Assembly (NCBI RefSeq): GCF_007827795.1
Contig: NZ_VITI01000007.1
Coordinates: 186,001-250,000 of the forward strand
DNA from: Azospirillum brasilense
Lineage (GTDB): Bacteria > Pseudomonadota > Alphaproteobacteria > Azospirillales > Azospirillaceae
Length of the DNA stretch: 64,000 nt
Reading direction: 5' to 3'
A program made the translations under genes and the position numbers. Positions 16,785 through 25,780 of this stretch are shown piece by piece. The notes beneath the pieces were generated by a model. That model made no database searches. It saw nothing but the letters and a program-made list of their open reading frames with translations, and was not told the DNA's origin. Numbering within the stretch: the first letter of the stretch is position 1; each line of letters opens with the position of its first letter.

Positions 16785-19700
16785 TCACATCCGCATCAGA
16801 TTTGCCAGGCGCGCCACCAGACCGGGCGTGATGTCGGTGTTGGCCTCGATCACGGCCATCAGCATTCTCACGTCGTCCGGGTGGTCCAGAACGATGCCTA
16901 TGGCGTCGATCTTGGACCTGTCCAACGATTCCGGTTGGGCGCGGACAAGCTGTTTGATCGCGCGCCCGAAGTCCGTTTCCTTCAAATTCAACTCTTCCAG
17001 GGCGTGGTCGACCTGGCCTTCGAACGCGATCTGGACCCCGAAATTGAAATCCAATCTTTCGTAGATCGGGAAGAGCCCTTTTTCGATCGCCTCGGACAGC
17101 GAGAAATTGCCGGTCGCCAGGGTGAGCGGCATGGCCACCATTTGCAGCGCGTTCATGACCGGGGCCGGCACGCTGTCCGAGAAGACGACCGTGGAACTGG
17201 ATTTGACTTTGGCCGGTAACGCCGTCAATTGACCGGTCTTCCCTTCGGAATTGGGAATGCGATCGTTGACGAAGATCGCGTCGCTTTGGTCCATCTGAAA
17301 CGGATCGGCGATCTTGGTCGCGCCATAGACTCCGATGATCAGCGCCGGCCTGCCGATCCTGGCCGCATGCGCGCTGACCGCGGTGACCCAGCCCTGAACG
17401 CTGGGCGCCTTGTTGGCATAGCCGATGTAGATGTCGGGCTTTCCGCCGATGAGTTTGAGAATTTCTCGGGCGGTCCGGTTGGTCTCGGCGCCCGCCTTCA
17501 GCGCGGCGGGCAGATCGACCAGCCCGGATCGGCCTCCGGAATTGTAGAAGGCGCCGATTTCGCCGTGCCCCATGCCCATGAAGGCGTGATGCGGGTCGTT
17601 GGCGAAGTTGACCACGTTGGCCCTTCCGACCGGCGTGTTCTCACCGTCCTTTCCCAATTGCACCAATTGGCCGCCCCGGTAATCGATGGTTCCATATTCA
17701 TAGAGCCGCAGATTGCGGACGTTCTCCAATTGCACATTGGTTTTGCGCATCGCATCCACCCGCGTGGGCAGCGACCCGTCTTTGAACGCAACCGGATCGG
17801 ACAACGGCCCCTCGATCACGAAATCCCCGGCTTTGATCGCCTTCAGCATGGTTTCCGGAGTCATGAACCGGTTGGCGTTGAAGGAGGTGCCGGGGGAGAA
17901 GGCGCTTTTTTCCTCCTTCACTCCCGTCGCTCTCAAACCCAGCCCCTGGAGCAGACCGACCGTGCGCACGATGAAGGCGGTATCGCCCTGACCCATGGCG
18001 CTGAAACCCATCACATAGAACGTCGTGTCCGTGTCGGAGCGCAGAAGCGCCAGATTTTCCTCGTAGGATGGACCATTCGCGAGGCGTTCGTTCAAGGCCT
18101 GCGCCGTTTCCTTCGCCCCGGTCGTTTTGGTCGGCGGACGGTTTGGCAACAGCGCCGGCGGGCGGAACCTGCCCGGCTTGATCGCCTGGCGGAGTTTCGC
18201 CTCCAGCTTGGAGAACCCAAATTCCTCCCGGGCCTGGGTGGCGCTGTGCATGAACCCCTCCCACGCCCGGCCCGAGCCGGGACTCTGGCCGAGGTTCTCG
18301 ACCCACCGAAGCGTCGCGTTGCCCTGACCGCGCCACAGTTCCGTCAGGGCTTCCCCGGCTTGCCGGTCGGCGGACGGCGCCGCGCGGCGGAGCATCCCTT
18401 CCAGCTTGCCGTCGAAGGTTTCGAAGGCGGCGTCGAGGCAAAGATCGCCGGTCCCGGCGTTGTACAGCGCGATCCTGGACGGGCAGCGCGACAGGCCGGG
18501 ATCGAGGGCCAGAAGATGGGCCCAGCGGCTGCCGAGCCGGCTCCACAGATCATCCGTTTCCGAACCGGACATTTTCGATCTGAACAGGGGCAGGTCGGCC
18601 AGCGCCTCCGGGTCCAGGCCGATCCGCCAGACGGGATCGGTGAGAACCGCCATCACCCGGCTGCGCAGCCGGTTGCGCAGTTGCTCCAGGGCGTCCGTCG
18701 TCATCGCCCCGACCTCCGTCGGGAAATCCTTCAGCACGGCCTTGTCCGCGTCGGCGAAGTCGTTCCAGGGAAGGGGCGTGGTCCGCAGGGTCCGCAGCAT
18801 GGTCTCGATGCGGTCGAGCGTCGCGTCGGGACTGCCGAGCGTCTCGCCGAGCGGCTTGAGGCAGCGCAGGAGCGACACCGCGTCCCGCCCGTCGGGATCA
18901 CCGGTCAGGTAGCTGTTGATCTCCGTGTCCGTGGCGGTGAGGAAGCTCTTGAGATGGACGTGGCCGGTCATGCCGGTGGTCAGCCACCCGATCCGTCCGT
19001 CGATGGCCTTGTCGATGGATTTCGCGTCGTTGTCGGCGAGCGCCGGGCGGACCGCCTCCCACAGGCCGCGGTCCATGACGGGTTCGGTGCCGCCGTAAAT
19101 GGTGCCGATGATCCGGCCGTTCGGGGCGCACAGCGGTGCGAAGGCCGGCATCGCCGCCACCGACATCGGATAGTCCAGAATGATGGTCCGGGCATCCAGC
19201 CCCGACTGCGTCAGCGGCAGCACGATGCTGCGGACCATCTCCTCCGTCGTCCACGGCCCCGGCGACAGGCGGTCGGCCCCGCCGCTTCCCTGGTTGACAA
19301 CCAGCAGACTCAGGGTCCGGCCAGTGGCCCCCTTGGCGAGGCGGGAAAGCTGGAGCGCGATCTCCGCCGGATTGGCGCCCAGCGTGATCCTTGCGGCGTC
19401 GTCGGGATAATAGCTGCGCGGGTAATCGGCGTCGGCGCCCTGCGCCAGCTCCGCGCTGCTCAGCATCAGATGGCGGCAACGGCCCAGGCGCGGAGCCGCC
19501 AGCGCCGGATCGGCGCCTTCCGGCGTTCCGGCGCGCAGGCTTGCGTCGATCAAGGCGTTCAGCGTGCCGGCCAGCCGGTTGTGGACGGCGACATCGTCTG
19601 TCCGCACCACGCTGTCGCAGACCGACCGGATCGTGTCGGAGAGGGTGGCGACGGGCAGTCCGGCGATCAGCGAGAGGGGTGGCCCGCCTTGTGCGGCGAC

Positions 19701-21884
19701 CGTCGCGGTGAGCGTGGCCCCGACCGGGGCGTAGCGGAAGGGGCCGAGATCCACCTCGGCGTTCCAGACGATGACTAGCCGCCCGCCGTCGCGCGTCAGC
19801 GCGAGGTTGCTGCCGTGGGTGACCAGCCAATCCTCGATCAGCGGGGCGGTGGCGGTGAGCAGCTCGTCCGGCTGGCGCCCGGTCTTGCCGTCCTGGAGCC
19901 GGATCGTGACGGGGGCCGCCGTCGCGGCGTTTTCCCGCCGCGGCCCGGAATGCTCCAGATGCAGCACCGCCGCCCACGGACCCTCGATCACCGGTTGGAC
20001 GCCCGGACCTTTCAGCGTCGCCACCAGGGTGGGCAGCGTGTCGGGGTCGTCGAAGCGGGCGCGCAGGAAGGACGCGCGTTTTTCGATATGGTCTTCCATG
20101 ACCGTCGACACCCACAGGCCGAAGCCCACGGCGCTCGCGGTGGTCGCGGCCCCGTCGTTCCAGGTCCCTTCGCTCTTGGCCCCTTCGCTCTTGGCCGCCC
20201 TGATCGCCTCGCAGACCGTCTCAGGCAGGGTGGCCAGCTCCGCATAGTCGGGAAGCCGGGCGGCGAACCAGCCGTCGAAGGCCGCCGCCAGCGCCTTGTC
20301 CGTGGCAAGGCCGTAGCCCTGGCAGACCTGCTCCAACATCACGACGAGCAGCCGCCGGACCGTGGTGTCGTCGAGTCCGTCGATGGCCTTCAGCGACAGG
20401 GGGACGACGCCCTCGCGGATGCGGGCCCGGATCGCCGCGATGCCGTCCGCCGTGGCCTGATCCTGGCCCGCCAGCAGGCCGTGAAGCCGCGTGATCAGCG
20501 CCGGAGCGGCGTTCCGTGGCGGGTGCGAGGATTGGCACAGCGCATTGACCGCCCGCAAGGCCGAGGTGATGCGGTAAGCCTGTCCGGGGCGGGGCAGGCC
20601 GTCCTCAAGCCGCACGTCTCCGGTGAAGCGCCGCCACTGCTGCTGCACGGCCAGCGTGCCGTGGCGCGGGATGGTCACGTCGACCAGCACGGCGGCGCAG
20701 CCGTTGCGCCCGTAGTCCGCGGCGCCCCGGCTTCCGGTGCCTGCCACCCCGCCGTCCAAGTCGTCCGTCGGGAGTTCCGTGGGCGTCGCGCCGGCCAGCC
20801 GGTGCAGCAGGCCGTACAGCTCCAGCTTGAGCGAGAACAGCGCCATGACGAGTATGTTGTGCAGTCGCTGGAACAGGGCGAACCAGGACGGCGCCGGCAG
20901 GCTGGGGTTGACGAGCAGCTGGGCGGTCCAGCCGTTCGCGCCTTTGCTGCCGTCCTCCAGGACGATGAACCGGCTGTTCCCGGACGGATCGGTTTCCGCC
21001 ATCCGCTGCGCCAGCGTCCGCAAGCGGCTGCGCAGCCACCCCGCCAGTTGCGGATAGCCGCCGTTGAGAAGGCGGGTCATCGCGCGGTCGGCGGCGGCCA
21101 GACGGTCCGCGGGCAGCGGGAGGTCATGCCGGACCTTGAAGCGGATGGCGAGCCGGAGGCGGCAGGCGGCTTCGGCGGCGTAGGACAGACGAACGCCCCC
21201 GGCGGCCTGCGTCGCGTCGCCCAGAGCGTCGGTGATCCGGGCGAGACCCGCCACGATGGCCTCCACCGCCTCCCAGCTCTGTGCGGCCGCGATGTCCTGG
21301 TCGAGGCCGAGCAGCTGGCGCCGCTCCTCCGCAAAGGGGGGGGTGCCGCCGGCCTCCTCCGGCCCGGCCAAAGCCGCGATCAGCGGCATCAGGATGTCGC
21401 GCACGTCGCGCAGCCGGCGCGAAATGGCGTCGGCCCCGATGGGCTTGTCGGCCTTCGCCTCGCCGACGACGCGCAGCGCCTGCTTCAGCAGATCGAGGGC
21501 GCCGTTCAGCCGGTCGTCGGGAAGGGGATAGCGCCCACCTTCATAGACCGCTCCGGGCGCCACCCCCAGCAGTGCCGCGTTTCCGTCGTCCGCCACGAAC
21601 AGCCGGTCCATGGCGGCGATCTGGGCAGCGGCCCGCTCGCCGGGTGCCTCGATCCCCAGGGAGGACTCCCGGACCATCCGCAGCCAGGCGGTCTGCAGTG
21701 GTTGAAGCGGGTGGACGGCGGCGGCGGTCCAGCCGCGCATGGCGTCGCGTTGGGACGCCGCCGCCACCGGCAGGCCCAGCGCCGTTGCGGCGGCGGCCAC
21801 CGCGTCCATGCTCGCCTCCACCGGGGTGGAGGACGGAATGTCGGACGCGACAACGATCAATCTCCGGCGCGTGCGGGACGGCAT
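16785..21884 (-). CDS. Giant 1,699-aa protein of unknown function in the R-body cluster
   Basis: I do not recognise a family for this protein. The ATG at 21884 follows AAGGA by 8 nt. No signal peptide or membrane helices are seen, so it looks cytoplasmic. Residues about 1 to 500 are helical. Around residues 855 to 930, LLVVNQGSGGADRLSPGPW and TIILDYPMS resemble a caspase-like Rossmann core, with the usual His and Cys absent. The C-terminal ~420 residues look like a GT-B fold: DTTFYVMGFSAMGQGDTAF near 1280, DQSDAIFVNDRIPNSEG, and GNFSLSEAIEKGLFPIYE near 1595, which recalls nucleotide-sugar sites. Both fold ideas are motif impressions. It is last in a minus-strand array of reb-type genes and probably co-transcribed with them. 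It could process or regulate R-body assembly or be a separate effector. Confidence 0.85.
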   Translation of the reverse strand: MPSRTRRRLIVVASDIPSSTPVEASMDAVAAAATALGLPVAAASQRDAMRGWTAAAVHPLQPLQTAWLRMVRESSLGIEAPGERAAAQIAAMDRLFVADDGNAALLGVAPGAVYEGGRYPLPDDRLNGALDLLKQALRVVGEAKADKPIGADAISRRLRDVRDILMPLIAALAGPEEAGGTPPFAEERRQLLGLDQDIAAAQSWEAVEAIVAGLARITDALGDATQAAGGVRLSYAAEAACRLRLAIRFKVRHDLPLPADRLAAADRAMTRLLNGGYPQLAGWLRSRLRTLAQRMAETDPSGNSRFIVLEDGSKGANGWTAQLLVNPSLPAPSWFALFQRLHNILVMALFSLKLELYGLLHRLAGATPTELPTDDLDGGVAGTGSRGAADYGRNGCAAVLVDVTIPRHGTLAVQQQWRRFTGDVRLEDGLPRPGQAYRITSALRAVNALCQSSHPPRNAAPALITRLHGLLAGQDQATADGIAAIRARIREGVVPLSLKAIDGLDDTTVRRLLVVMLEQVCQGYGLATDKALAAAFDGWFAARLPDYAELATLPETVCEAIRAAKSEGAKSEGTWNDGAATTASAVGFGLWVSTVMEDHIEKRASFLRARFDDPDTLPTLVATLKGPGVQPVIEGPWAAVLHLEHSGPRRENAATAAPVTIRLQDGKTGRQPDELLTATAPLIEDWLVTHGSNLALTRDGGRLVIVWNAEVDLGPFRYAPVGATLTATVAAQGGPPLSLIAGLPVATLSDTIRSVCDSVVRTDDVAVHNRLAGTLNALIDASLRAGTPEGADPALAAPRLGRCRHLMLSSAELAQGADADYPRSYYPDDAARITLGANPAEIALQLSRLAKGATGRTLSLLVVNQGSGGADRLSPGPWTTEEMVRSIVLPLTQSGLDARTIILDYPMSVAAMPAFAPLCAPNGRIIGTIYGGTEPVMDRGLWEAVRPALADNDAKSIDKAIDGRIGWLTTGMTGHVHLKSFLTATDTEINSYLTGDPDGRDAVSLLRCLKPLGETLGSPDATLDRIETMLRTLRTTPLPWNDFADADKAVLKDFPTEVGAMTTDALEQLRNRLRSRVMAVLTDPVWRIGLDPEALADLPLFRSKMSGSETDDLWSRLGSRWAHLLALDPGLSRCPSRIALYNAGTGDLCLDAAFETFDGKLEGMLRRAAPSADRQAGEALTELWRGQGNATLRWVENLGQSPGSGRAWEGFMHSATQAREEFGFSKLEAKLRQAIKPGRFRPPALLPNRPPTKTTGAKETAQALNERLANGPSYEENLALLRSDTDTTFYVMGFSAMGQGDTAFIVRTVGLLQGLGLRATGVKEEKSAFSPGTSFNANRFMTPETMLKAIKAGDFVIEGPLSDPVAFKDGSLPTRVDAMRKTNVQLENVRNLRLYEYGTIDYRGGQLVQLGKDGENTPVGRANVVNFANDPHHAFMGMGHGEIGAFYNSGGRSGLVDLPAALKAGAETNRTAREILKLIGGKPDIYIGYANKAPSVQGWVTAVSAHAARIGRPALIIGVYGATKIADPFQMDQSDAIFVNDRIPNSEGKTGQLTALPAKVKSSSTVVFSDSVPAPVMNALQMVAMPLTLATGNFSLSEAIEKGLFPIYERLDFNFGVQIAFEGQVDHALEELNLKETDFGRAIKQLVRAQPESLDRSKIDAIGIVLDHPDDVRMLMAVIEANTDITPGLVARLANLMRM

Positions 21885-22009
21885 GCGGGATGTCCTTCGG
21901 CTCGGTTGGAGGCGTGTTCGGAAATGGGCGGAAACGCGCCCGCCCCGCGCGCCCTGAAGGGGCCGCGCGGCGTCGCGGTCCCTCCGGGGCGGCGGATCGT
22001 CGGGGGGGC

Positions 22010-22519
22010 TTACAGGGCCGGGTCGCCCTTGCTGTTCATCGCCCGCGCGATCTGGGCGCTGGCCGCGGCCATGGCCTGCTGCGCCGCCTCGCTGGCCGCG
22101 GTGACGGCCTTCTGCTGCTGCTCGCTGGCCTGCTGCATCGCCTGACCGCCGGCGCCGGTTCCGCTGGCGGCCTGGAGCGCCTGCGACATCGCCTCGTTCG
22201 CCTGGGACATCGCGCCCTGTTCGTCGGCGTGGCCGCCGGGGTGCGCGGTCAGGCCGGGGATCGCCTCGACGGCGTGGCTGGCAAGCTGGATGGCCTGTTC
22301 GACGGCGGCCAGCGCCTGCTCGGCGGCGGCGTTCACGCTCTTCACCGCGTGGTCGAGCAGCGCGCTGGCGATTTCGGCGGGCGTCTTGGTGCTCACCTCG
22401 AACGGCGCCGTATCGGGAGGCGCATTCGCCACGGGCGCGGTCGGAGCCGACGTATCCGGCGCCGCCGGAGCGGCCGCCGGTTCAGGGTTCGGGCTGTTGG
22501 GGGGCTGGGAAACGCCCAT
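22010..22519 (-). CDS. Ala/Gln-rich helical protein in the R-body cluster
   Basis: The 169-aa protein starts with a Pro/Ala-rich stretch (residues 5 to 45). It continues with KTPAEIASALLDHAVKSVNA and a long amphipathic Ala/Gln-rich helix (AMSQALQAAS, QQASEQQQKAVTAASEAAQQAM) to the C-terminus. AAGGAG lies 8 nt before the ATG. It shares the small-residue, Ala/Gln-rich character of RebB proteins but is not clearly one of them. It lies between the 364-aa gene and the 1,699-aa gene, transcribed with both. An R-body structural or accessory role is inferred from position. Confidence 0.7.
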   Translation of the reverse strand: MGVSQPPNSPNPEPAAAPAAPDTSAPTAPVANAPPDTAPFEVSTKTPAEIASALLDHAVKSVNAAAEQALAAVEQAIQLASHAVEAIPGLTAHPGGHADEQGAMSQANEAMSQALQAASGTGAGGQAMQQASEQQQKAVTAASEAAQQAMAAASAQIARAMNSKGDPAL

Positions 22520-22588
22520 CCTTCGATCTCCTTCGTCCGGTTCGGATTTGCGGTGCGCTGACTGCCACGGCGGTCGGGGTGGATGGCG

Positions 22589-22636
22589 CAGAGGGCGGTG
22601 CAGAGGGCGGTGCAGAGGGCGGTGCAGAGGGCGGTG
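22589..22636. repeat. 12-bp tandem repeat, four copies
   Basis: The unit CAGAGGGCGGTG is repeated four times without mismatch in the 155-bp gap between two genes of the R-body cluster. It lies just upstream of the Ala/Gln-rich protein gene. As a perfect tandem array it may vary in copy number by slippage. Confidence 0.85.
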
Positions 22637-22674
22637 CGGAAGGGGCCGCCCCGGTCGCAGCCAGCTGAAGCGAG

Positions 22675-23769
22675 TCAGGCGGCGGTGGCAGCAGTGGTGG
22701 TGGCGGCAGTGGTGGTGGAAGCCGCTGCGGGGGGATCGGGGCGAAAGCAGCGCAGCGAGATCACCCCCGCGGCCCCCATCTGGATTTCCGCCTGATTGCC
22801 CTTGCCGAAGACGGGAAAGAGACAGGACGCGCCGTCCTGGCCCATGATGCCGCGCTGCGGCGGCGTCGCCGACAGCAGGGCCTGCGCCCCGGCCAAATAA
22901 CCCGCCACCAGCACCCGCACCGCGTCGCCGGTCTCGTCCCGGAAGGCCGTGTCGCGGACGATCTGCAAGGCCCCGTCCGACAGGCGGGCGAAGCCGATCG
23001 GCCGGCCGCGCTTCTGCCAGTCGGAGACGGCCCGTGCCACCTCCGCCGGAGCGGCCAGCGGGCCGACCTGCGGGCATTCCAGAAAGCCGAAGAGCTGCGG
23101 CAGGATGGTGTCCAGCGCGCCGCCGGCCCGCTTCTTCCGGTCGTCCGGCGTCGCGGTCAGGGAACCCAGCCGGTTCACGTAGATCAGGTAGAATTGATAG
23201 TAGTCCGCGAACTCCTGCACGGTGCGCGCCTGATCCACCGCGAAGGCGGCCGCTTCCCTCTGAAGCTCGGGGTTGGCCGTTCCTTGGCTCTCCTTGCGAT
23301 AGAGCAGCTCCTGCACCGCCAGCTGCTCGTCGAAGCTCATGAACTGGAAGACCGGAGCCCCGGAGACGGCCAGCCCGGCGAGGAAGGAGGCGCCAGCGGC
23401 GAAGTCATCCTGGGTCAGAAGGTTGTGGTCGGCGAGGATGCGCTTGACCTGGGCCGACACCGTGGCGCTGGTGTCGCCGGATTCGGCGTCGGCCAGCGTG
23501 CGCAGGCTGTCCACCCCCAGCGTCATCAGCTTCACCGGGCTGACCATCAGCTTCAGATTGGGCAGCAGGGCCAGCCGCGTCGCGTGAAGACCCTGCTGGA
23601 CCTGCTCCACGAGCGTGCTCTCGTCCGGGAAACCGTAGCGCGGGCCGGCGTTGCTGATGGCCCAGTCGAGCCACTCCGACCCGCCATCGATGAAGGCGAG
23701 CGCAAGCCGCCCCAGGTCGGTGAGCCCGGCGCGGTTCTGGATCATCTTGTTGGCGACAGAGACGGTCAT
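22675..23769 (-). CDS. 364-aa protein of unknown function in the R-body cluster
   Basis: I do not recognise this protein. It starts MTVSVANKMIQNRAGLTDLG. It has helical segments throughout, one Trp-containing motif (SEWLDWAISNAG near residue 31) and several aromatic residues (FADYYQFYLIYVNRLG near 190). It ends in an Ala/Thr low-complexity tail (residues about 348 to 364). No signal peptide or membrane helix is evident. It is flanked on both sides by reb-type genes on the same strand, so a role in R-body assembly or triggering is inferred. The weak AGGTG ribosome site precedes the ATG at 23769. Confidence 0.75.
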   Translation of the reverse strand: MTVSVANKMIQNRAGLTDLGRLALAFIDGGSEWLDWAISNAGPRYGFPDESTLVEQVQQGLHATRLALLPNLKLMVSPVKLMTLGVDSLRTLADAESGDTSATVSAQVKRILADHNLLTQDDFAAGASFLAGLAVSGAPVFQFMSFDEQLAVQELLYRKESQGTANPELQREAAAFAVDQARTVQEFADYYQFYLIYVNRLGSLTATPDDRKKRAGGALDTILPQLFGFLECPQVGPLAAPAEVARAVSDWQKRGRPIGFARLSDGALQIVRDTAFRDETGDAVRVLVAGYLAGAQALLSATPPQRGIMGQDGASCLFPVFGKGNQAEIQMGAAGVISLRCFRPDPPAAASTTTAATTTAATAA

Positions 23770-23791
23770 GGTGGGGACACCTGCGTAAGGG

Positions 23792-24142
23792 TCAGCTCGA
23801 CGGGAAGCTATTCAGGACCGTGGAGGCCGCGGTACCGATGCTCGTGAAGTCGTTGGCGGCGCTGGTCATCATTCCCTGGGCCTGGGTCAAGGCGGTGACG
23901 TATTTCGGGTCGCCCGTCGCCAGAAGCTGCGCCATCGCGACGCCGATCGCCGTGGTGGCGATGGTCGAAACGTTGCGCAGCGTGTCCGTCGCGTCCTGCA
24001 CGGCCATGGCCGTGGACTGGGCGACCGCCTGATAGGCTTTCCCCGCGCCGCTGGTGGTGACGACCTGCGGGCTCATGGTCGCCGTCTGCGTCTGGTTTAT
24101 GACGTCAATGATCTGCGCATTGACCTTCGTGGGCTCCGACAT
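23792..24142 (-). CDS. RebB-like R-body protein, divergent
   Basis: The 116-aa protein has the RebB outline: a short N-terminal segment (NAQIIDVINQTQTATM), then an Ala/Thr/Gln-rich helical body with AYQAVAQSTAMAVQDATDTL and ATTAIGVAMAQLLATG. The canonical copies in this cluster instead carry AMGNLFQATAQALANAAHN. It extends about 25 residues beyond the usual ~90-aa length. AAGGAG lies 6 nt before the ATG. It is 22 nt upstream of the 364-aa gene. Divergent RebB-type paralogs are common in R-body operons, where several are needed for assembly. Confidence 0.7.
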   Translation of the reverse strand: MSEPTKVNAQIIDVINQTQTATMSPQVVTTSGAGKAYQAVAQSTAMAVQDATDTLRNVSTIATTAIGVAMAQLLATGDPKYVTALTQAQGMMTSAANDFTSIGTAASTVLNSFPSS

Positions 24143-24203
24143 GAAGGCTCCTTGCTCGTTGTGGCCTGGAAGGCCGGCCGCTGGGGGATGGGCGCGGGGT
24201 CAA

Positions 24204-24698
24204 TCACGACCCGCCGGCGACGGTGCTGTTCCCGGCTCCGCCGGCGACGGTGCTGTTCCCGGCTCCGCCGGTGACGGTGCTGTTTCCGGTTCCGCCGCTG
24301 ACGGTGCCGTTGCCGGTGCCGCCGGCGACGGTGCTGTTCCCGGCGCCGCCAGTGACCGTGGAGGGTAGGGTGGTGAGCGAGGTCGTCAGCAGCGGGGTCA
24401 GCGGCTGCAGCGGCGACGCGTTGCCCCCGGAGGTGGGCGAGCCCGAGGGCGGCGGCGGGGGCGTGGTGGGGAAGGGCACGGACAGCATCTTGGCGCAGGC
24501 GGCGGTGACCGCGGCGGAGTTGACCATGCCGGCGTTCTGCTGGCGGTGCACGGCGTTGTGCATCGCCATGCCGAGCGTCTCGACCATCACGGCGTCGAGC
24601 ATGGCGAACGACTGCGCGGGGGACTGTCCCGTCAGAAGCGTGACGATGTCCGACGTCGCGTCGATCACCTGGGTGTTCACGGTGCCTTCGTCGCTCAT
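24204..24698 (-). CDS. RebB-like protein with a repetitive Gly/Thr/Asn tail
   Basis: Residues 1 to about 70 (NTQVIDATSDIVTLL, AMLDAVMVETLGMAMHNAVHRQQNAG, ACAKML) match the RebB pattern. A Pro-rich linker (PTTPPPPPSGSP) and a Ser/Thr/Leu segment follow. The last third is five nonapeptide units of the type TVAGGAGNS. The 164-aa protein is therefore a RebB domain with a low-complexity tail that is unusual for the family as I know it. The ATG at 24698 overlaps the stop of the upstream gene (ATGA), so the two are translationally coupled. The start is chosen on that overlap; the open frame runs further upstream. Confidence 0.7.
   Translation of the reverse strand: MSDEGTVNTQVIDATSDIVTLLTGQSPAQSFAMLDAVMVETLGMAMHNAVHRQQNAGMVNSAAVTAACAKMLSVPFPTTPPPPPSGSPTSGGNASPLQPLTPLLTTSLTTLPSTVTGGAGNSTVAGGTGNGTVSGGTGNSTVTGGAGNSTVAGGAGNSTVAGGS
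24211..24345. repeat. 27-bp coding tandem repeat, five copies
   Basis: Five in-frame 27-bp units encode the nonapeptide tail of the RebB-like protein (TV-x-GG-x-GN-x). The two copies at 24211 to 24264 are identical and the other three differ at a few positions. In-frame length variation by slippage is possible. Confidence 0.9.
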
Positions 24699-24928
24699 GA
24701 TTTTGCGGTTCCCTTGGTGATGATCAGCGTGAGGACCTGGGCGAGCGCGGCCTCGGTGATGACCTGGGCGCGCTGCTGGTTGGCGACGGCGTTCTGCATG
24801 GCCAGGCCGAGGCTGTCGGCCATGGCGACGTAGGTCATGTCCATCGCCAGGGATGGGGTCAGGCCAAGCGGTATCGCCGTGTTCGCCGCGACCGATCCGG
24901 CAAGACTGGCGGAGCTTCCATCCGGCAT
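24695..24928 (-). CDS. Short RebB-like R-body protein
   Basis: The 77-aa protein reads IPLGLTPSLAMDMTYVAMADSLGLAMQNAVANQQRAQVITEAALAQVLTLI when pieced together. The middle carries the RebB signature of a small-residue helix, then an A-x-x-N-Q-Q turn and a second helix. It lacks the C-terminal strand-like segment of the longer copies. Its stop overlaps the start of the next RebB-like gene. The ATG at 24928 has no strong ribosome site nearby. Confidence 0.7.
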   Translation of the reverse strand: MPDGSSASLAGSVAANTAIPLGLTPSLAMDMTYVAMADSLGLAMQNAVANQQRAQVITEAALAQVLTLIITKGTAKS

Positions 24929-25053
24929 TCACACACTCCAGCCTTCAGACTCCCGCCACAGGCTCCTGCGGACACGGACTCATGCGCGACCGGGCGCTTC
25001 AACCTGCGGCGGAGGCCGCCCCCGGTATCCCGAGGGCGGCCCGCCGGCTCTCC

Positions 25054-25326
25054 TTAGGAGAGGCCCAGGATCTGGGTGGTGACGACGCCGGTCGAGGCCG
25101 TGTCGACCGAGTACAGGGTCGACAGGCCCTGCGTGGTGGCCGCCTGCATCACCACGTAGGACTGCTGCTGGTTGTTCGTGGCGTTGTGGGCCGCGTTCGA
25201 CAGCGCCTGGCTGGTGGCGACGAACAGGTTGCCCATCGCAATGGCCGGGGCGTCGCCCAGGACCTTGGTGTTGACCTGGGAGACCGAGTCCGTGATCTGG
25301 TTGTTCAGGGCGGTCGGGAAAGCCAT
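25054..25326 (-). CDS. rebB: RebB-family R-body protein
   Basis: The 90-aa protein has the full RebB layout: MAFPTALNNQITDSVSQVN, then LGDAPAIAMGNLFVATSQAL, an A-H-N-A-T-N-N-Q-Q-Q turn, and a C-terminal helix (MQAATTQGLSTLYSVDTAS). RebB proteins are structural subunits of R-bodies, coiled protein ribbons that unroll under triggering conditions. In Caedibacter they are linked to the killer trait against paramecia. A Ser replaces Ala in the helix (QALSNAAHN), so it is the most divergent of the four canonical copies. It has its own ribosome site and a 94-bp upstream gap. Confidence 0.88.
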   Translation of the reverse strand: MAFPTALNNQITDSVSQVNTKVLGDAPAIAMGNLFVATSQALSNAAHNATNNQQQSYVVMQAATTQGLSTLYSVDTASTGVVTTQILGLS

Positions 25327-25422
25327 CGTGTTTGCTCCTTACATCGGATGTTGCGTTGGTTTGAGGCCAAAGCGCCGGCGGCGGTCCGGCGGACGGCGGC
25401 GGGTGCCGCGTCCGCCGTCCGG

Positions 25423-25689
25423 TCAGCCGAGGAGCTTCGACGTGGCGGCGCCGGTGGTCGCGGTGTCGATCGAGTAGAGCATCGCGACGCCCGTCGTCGT
25501 CGCGGCCTGCGCCGTGACGTACATCTGCTGCTGCGCCAGGGTCGCGTTGTGGGCCGCGTTGGCCAGCGCCTGGGCGGTGGCCTGATACAGGTTGCCCATG
25601 GCGATCGCCGGCGAGCTGCCAACGACCTGGACGTTGCTCTGGGCTACGGAATCGGTGATCTGGCTGTTGACTGCCGTCGGGAAAGCCAT
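25423..25689 (-). CDS. rebB: RebB-family R-body protein
   Basis: The 88-aa protein matches its neighbours closely: MAFPTAVNSQITDSVAQSN, VVGSSPAIAMGNLYQATAQAL, and an AHNATLAQQQ turn. It is followed by MYVTAQAATTTGVAMLYSID. It differs from the copies at 25781 and 26151 mainly in GSSPA for GDAPA and in the A-Q-Q-Q turn. It is an R-body structural subunit by family. Sequence identity with the next copies suggests tandem duplication followed by divergence. Confidence 0.88.
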   Translation of the reverse strand: MAFPTAVNSQITDSVAQSNVQVVGSSPAIAMGNLYQATAQALANAAHNATLAQQQMYVTAQAATTTGVAMLYSIDTATTGAATSKLLG

Positions 25690-25780
25690 CTGACGTTATT
25701 CCTTGGCGAATGGTTCGGGTTGGACGGCCGGCGGCCTGTTCCGGGCGCCTGCCGGCCCCCGGTCCGGGCCGGTCGGCTCA

